10,776 bases of DNA from Segatella salivae DSM 15606. GTDB taxonomy: Bacteria; Bacteroidota; Bacteroidia; Bacteroidales; Bacteroidaceae. The position numbers and the translations under genes were made by a program. Within the stretch, counting starts at the first letter, position 1; the number at the start of each line of letters is the position of its first letter. Of the stretch, positions 8,842 to 10,776 are shown one piece after another. The notes under the pieces were generated by a model. It searched no databases. It was given only the letters and a program-made list of their open reading frames with translations, and was not told where the DNA came from. The DNA lies in the NCBI RefSeq assembly GCF_000185845.1, contig NZ_GL629647.1, positions 2,013,167-2,023,942 on the forward strand, written 5' to 3'.

Positions 8842-8873
8842 ACGATAATTGATGAGATTGTATAGATTATCGT
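8842..8873 (+). terminator. Inverted repeat after the operon, possible weak terminator
   Basis: ACGATAAT (8842-8849) pairs perfectly with ATTATCGT (8866-8873) around a 16-nt loop, about 30 nt past the flippase stop codon. The stem is AT-rich and has no T-run after it, so it is not a classical intrinsic terminator. It is the only candidate transcription end signal I see before the next promoter element. Confidence 0.3.
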
Positions 8874-8946
8874 ATGATAAAGTGAAATGATTGTTAATTA
8901 ACGTTTAATTCAGCAGGGCGAAAGTGCAACCTCATTTGTTATTTTA

Positions 8947-8954
8947 TACCTTTG
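8947..8954 (+). promoter_or_regulatory. Candidate Bacteroidota -7 promoter element for the small-protein gene
   Basis: TACCTTTG followed by CAATAA matches the TAnnTTTG -7 consensus exactly. A TTTG at 8935-8938 is too close to act as the -33 box, and no good -33 element is seen further up. Transcription would begin near 8961 and give a leader of about 275 nt before the ATG at 9237. Confidence 0.5.
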
Positions 8955-8960
8955 CAATAA

Positions 8961-9236
8961 AGGCATTATAGCACTTGTATGCAAACAAGTCTTTGTGACA
9001 TTGCAATCTCGATGATTGCAAACTAAGGCACATGTGCAATGCCCTTCAACTTTTAAGACAACTCAACAAGTTATAAACCTCCGTGGAAGGAGGTGTGTTT
9101 GAAACAATAAAATGTAACCACTCAACTTACAACCACCTCAAAACAAGGCGGCAAAGTGCCTGTAAAAAGAGGAGGGTATCATAGAGAGTGCAATACAAAA
9201 CGACAGACAAAGCAACAATAAATAAATTTACTCAAC
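8961..9236 (+). promoter_or_regulatory. Long hairpin-rich 5' leader of the small-protein gene
   Basis: No coding frame is visible between the candidate promoter and the ATG at 9237, but stems are dense. GGCATT (8962-8967) can pair with AATGCC (9038-9043) and enclose two hairpins: ACTTGT/ACAAGT (8973-8978 with 8985-8990) and TTGCAAT/ATTGCAA (9001-9007 with 9015-9021). A 10-bp palindrome GCACATGTGC is at 9028-9037. Downstream, ACCTCC (9077-9082) pairs with GGAGGT (9089-9094). The GAGGTG at 9090-9095 can alternatively pair with CACCTC at 9134-9139, and CCTCC (9078-9082) with GGAGG at 9171-9175. The purine-rich GAGGAGGG at 9169-9176 is too far from the ATG to serve as its ribosome site. This fits a structured leader or a separate small RNA; I recognise no known riboswitch class. 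Confidence 0.45.
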
Positions 9237-9434
9237 ATGAAAAGTTATTCAAAACCATTCACAAAAACACTTCAGTTAGAATTTGATTCCATGCTATTAG
9301 CAGGGAGTGGAGGCTCTGCTAGCGCGGGACAATTTACCTCGGGAGGCAGTTCTTCGGGTTCAGGTGGGGTCACACCACGGTCAGCTATGTTCAATCCTTT
9401 TATGGAAGAAGACAATGATTCGGATGGACTTTAA
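9237..9434 (+). CDS. Small Gly/Ser-rich protein of the Bacteroidales 'Y-x-KP' type
   Basis: A 65-residue protein with three parts: a basic start MKSYSKPFTKTLQLEF (1-16), the short hydrophobic DSMLLAGSGG (17-26), then a glycine/serine-rich stretch to residue 44 and an acidic tail MFNPFMEEDNDSDGL (51-65). The N-terminal pattern (Lys, Tyr-x-Lys-Pro, then about ten residues to a Met-Leu-x-Ala-Gly-Ser) resembles, from memory, many unannotated small proteins of Prevotella and Bacteroides whose C-terminal halves vary. There is no signal peptide and no membrane helix. It has its own candidate promoter and a long leader, so it is probably a separate unit from the flippase operon. The Gly-Gly at 25-26 could suggest a peptide precursor with leader cleavage, but no transporter, protease or modifying enzyme is in the window. 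Function unknown; that it is a real gene is supported by its motif and position. Confidence 0.6.
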   Translation: MKSYSKPFTKTLQLEFDSMLLAGSGGSASAGQFTSGGSSSGSGGVTPRSAMFNPFMEEDNDSDGL

Positions 9435-9608
9435 CCCTCGTTTCCCTCTTCTCACGCCCCGTCTTCTTCGTCATTAGCTCGCAAATAACCCCGCTTCTCA
9501 GCGTGAAACACGTTATCTCACGGCTCAAAACAAGTGGCTGTGGGGCAACTTCTTTGTGGGGTTAGTGGATGAGGGGAGGGAGATAAAGCCGAGATTCCAG
9601 CGATTTGT
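9435..9608. other. Stretch after the small-protein gene with nothing recognised
   Basis: No credible gene, tRNA or clear terminator is seen. The sequence is pyrimidine-rich just after the stop codon and G-rich further on. A short CGTG-aaa-CACG hairpin at 9502-9512 is too weak to call. Confidence 0.5.
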
Positions 9609-9690
9609 AGCCTCACCCCCAGCCACTTTATGGAATGGAGAAAGGGAAACAAAGCCTCACCCCCAGCCCCTCTCCGAAGAGAGAGGGGAG
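9609..9690. repeat. C-rich REP-like element with a degraded duplicate
   Basis: The 16-base word AGCCTCACCCCCAGCC is present twice, at 9609-9624 and 9653-9668. The second copy runs into a hairpin with CCCCTCTC (9667-9674) and GAGAGGGG (9681-9688) around a 6-nt loop. The first copy lacks this hairpin and looks decayed. The words 'CCTCACCCCCAGCCCCTCTCC' in shortened or full form are, to my knowledge, common as a dispersed intergenic repeat in several bacterial phyla, including Bacteroidota. Confidence 0.75.
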
Positions 9691-9770
9691 TGGTTAGTCA
9701 TGAAAATGGAGGGAGTTATTTTGGGGTTAATTGGGGGTGGTGACGTGGTTGATAATAAAGCGTAAAACGA

Positions 9771-9862
9771 TTTGCGTCATTTTATCGTGTAAAACATGGC
9801 AAAACACACGACCATTTGACGCAAATTATCGCATGAAATGACGCTATTTATCATGTAAAGTC
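9771..9862. repeat. Inverted repeat with echoing TTATC-GTAAA words
   Basis: TTTGCGTCA (9771-9779) is perfectly complementary to TGACGCAAA (9817-9825), a 9-bp stem around a 37-nt loop. A third, diverged piece TGACGCTATTTATCATGTAAA (9839-9859) repeats the order seen in TGCGTCATTTTATCGTGTAAA (9773-9793). It is unrelated in sequence to the CAAC...GTTG family. Role unknown. Confidence 0.6.
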
Positions 9863-9888
9863 AAATAGTATATAGTGCATTTGTAGTT

Positions 9889-9945
9889 CAACGCTGTAGG
9901 CGTTGTACCTTTGATAGCCCAGGGTTGGCGTCAGCCTACCCTGGG
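9889..9945. repeat. First repeat unit of the right cluster: 17-bp palindrome plus long hairpin
   Basis: CAACGCTGTAGGCGTTG (9889-9905) is a variant 17-bp palindrome. It is followed by CTTTGATAGCC and then a hairpin with arms CCCAGGGT (9918-9925) and ACCCTGGG (9938-9945), inner pair GGC/GCC and only a 4-nt loop. The order palindrome, TTTGATAGCC, hairpin is the same as at 10508-10573. Confidence 0.85.
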
Positions 9946-9966
9946 TTATGCGTGTAGTGTGGAGGT

Positions 9967-10106
9967 CAACGCCGTAGGTGTTGTACGTTTTCTACGTGGA
10001 ACAACGCCATTTATGTTGTGTTTTTTCGGAGTAAATTGCCATTAATCTATGTGTAAATTGCCATTAATCATGTTATAAAATGTGTGTTTCAACGCCGTAG
10101 GTGTTG
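9967..10106. repeat. Three further 17-bp palindromes, one decayed
   Basis: Exact copies of CAACGCCGTAGGTGTTG lie at 9967-9983 and 10090-10106, both in the orientation of position 216. Between them, CAACGCCATTTATGTTG (10002-10018) matches at 12 of 17 positions and looks like a decayed copy. Confidence 0.8.
10031..10069 (+). repeat. Tandem 17-bp direct repeat
   Basis: GTAAATTGCCATTAATC occurs at 10031-10047 and again, exactly, at 10053-10069 (22-base period, spacer TATGT). It lies inside the right repeat cluster but is not related to the palindromes. Confidence 0.85.
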
Positions 10107-10151
10107 CGCTTTCTAAGCGCAATCCGCCATAAAAGGTATCATTATAACCAT

Positions 10152-10269
10152 GCCTTCATAGAAAAAGCTCAACACCTATGGCGTTGAATCTCCTTGCGAA
10201 CGTTTACCCGGGGTAGGCTCGTTCCTCGCCAACCCCGGGCTATCAAAAGAACAACTCGTACCGAGTTGC
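10152..10269 (-). repeat. Composite repeat module, right copy 1
   Basis: This module holds the 17-bp palindrome CAACACCTATGGCGTTG (10170-10186), the long hairpin at 10207-10239 and the palindrome CAACTCGTACCGAGTTG (10252-10268). It is the exact-length reverse complement of 133-250, with about 2 differences in 118 bases by hand count. It is also a direct repeat of 10658-10775 with about 4 differences. Its outer side (10270-10335) still resembles 67-132. Confidence 0.9.
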
Positions 10270-10487
10270 GCCATGAGGGCATTTATAATTTAGAGCACCT
10301 TTATCGAGAAAATATCACAATACCAACGCAATTGCATTGCGAAAACATTCATAATGGCAAATACGTTCATTAGAAGATTGATATAATACCTACGGCGTCA
10401 CGTTGTGAGAGCTTTCATTATGGTGGATATATCCATTGAAATGTTTGCATATTTTGCCATTTTTCTATTCACATGTTGGCGTCAATT

Positions 10488-10775
10488 GTATTACGGATTG
10501 AACGTTTCAACGCCGTAGGTGTTGCGCTTTTGATAGCCCAGGGTTGCCAAACGATAGTGCAGGCTACCCTGGGTTAATGTATGGTTTGAAGAGAACAACG
10601 CCGTAGGTGTTGCGCTTTTTCTTATTAATCCGCCATGAAAGGTTTCATTGTTAGCGTGCCTTTATAGAAAAAGCTCAACACCTACGGCGTTGAATCTCCT
10701 TGCGAACGTTGACCCGGGGTAGGCTCGTTCCTCGCCAACCTCGGGCTATCAAAAGAACAACTCGTACCGAGTTGC
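10488..10775 (-). repeat. Composite repeat module, right copy 2 (inverted copy of the left edge)
   Basis: An ungapped reverse complement of 133-420, with about 25 differences in 288 bases by hand count. Differences are concentrated in the spacer around 10575-10595, while the palindromes and hairpins are nearly unchanged. It holds 17-bp palindromes at 10508-10524, 10596-10612 and 10676-10692, long hairpins at 10537-10573 and 10713-10745, and CAACTCGTACCGAGTTG at 10758-10774. The window ends inside or at the edge of the cluster, so its full extent is unknown. Confidence 0.9.
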
Positions 10776-10776
10776 G

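Noticed and set aside
8817..9236. tRNA or known small RNA gene in the intergenic stretch
   Set aside because: No cloverleaf, T-loop GTTCGA-type motif or CCA end could be found, and no recognised RNA family signature was seen.
9556..9765. 69-codon plus-strand frame
   Set aside because: Its middle (KPHPQPLSEERGEW) is the translation of the C-rich REP-like element at 9609-9690, a well-known source of false small ORFs.
133..10775. Composite transposon made of the inverted flanks
   Set aside because: The enclosed genes are housekeeping genes in a coherent operon, there is no transposase, and the repeats are internally modular instead of having defined ends with target duplications.

Overview
The window looks like chromosome from a Bacteroidota species, most likely the Prevotella group of Bacteroidales. 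The reasons are a leucyl-tRNA synthetase of the zinc-ligand-less type I associate with Bacteroides and Prevotella, a PorZ-like type IX secretion protein with a C-terminal sorting domain, TAnnTTTG promoter elements instead of sigma-70 -10 boxes, and a Bacteroidales-style small 'Y-x-KP' peptide gene. The genus is inferred from protein character, not from a search.

Layout: positions 1-488 are an intergenic cluster of palindromic repeats. Positions 489-757 hold a gene-free stretch with a candidate promoter. Positions 758-8813 are five tightly packed plus-strand genes: leuS (leucyl-tRNA synthetase), a YitT-family membrane protein, rdgB/HAM1 (house-cleaning NTP pyrophosphatase), a porZ-like beta-propeller protein and a Wzx-type polysaccharide flippase. 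Junctions are 0, -4 (ATGA overlap), +1 and +4 bases, so they almost certainly form one operon. Positions 8814-9236 are a gene-free stretch with a candidate promoter and a hairpin-rich leader of about 280 nt. It leads to a 65-aa Gly/Ser-rich small protein gene (9237-9434). Positions 9435-9888 hold two further unrelated repeat types. From 9889 to the end the palindromic repeat cluster returns in inverted orientation.

How the genes fit together: the first three genes are housekeeping (translation, membrane protein, nucleotide pool sanitation). The last two can be joined by one pathway. In Porphyromonas gingivalis, PorZ works with the PorU sortase to attach anionic LPS to type IX secretion cargo, and a Wzx flippase moves lipid-linked glycan across the inner membrane. 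Their adjacency suggests, but does not prove, that glycan supply and cargo anchoring are co-expressed.

The most unusual content is non-coding. The flanking repeats are built from a 17-bp palindrome family (CAAC-nnn-GTA-nnn-GTTG) and a longer hairpin family whose stems change in a compensatory way between copies. A roughly 288-bp composite module at the left edge is repeated, inverted and without gaps, at the right edge (about 91% identity by hand count). The whole gene block therefore sits between large inverted repeats.
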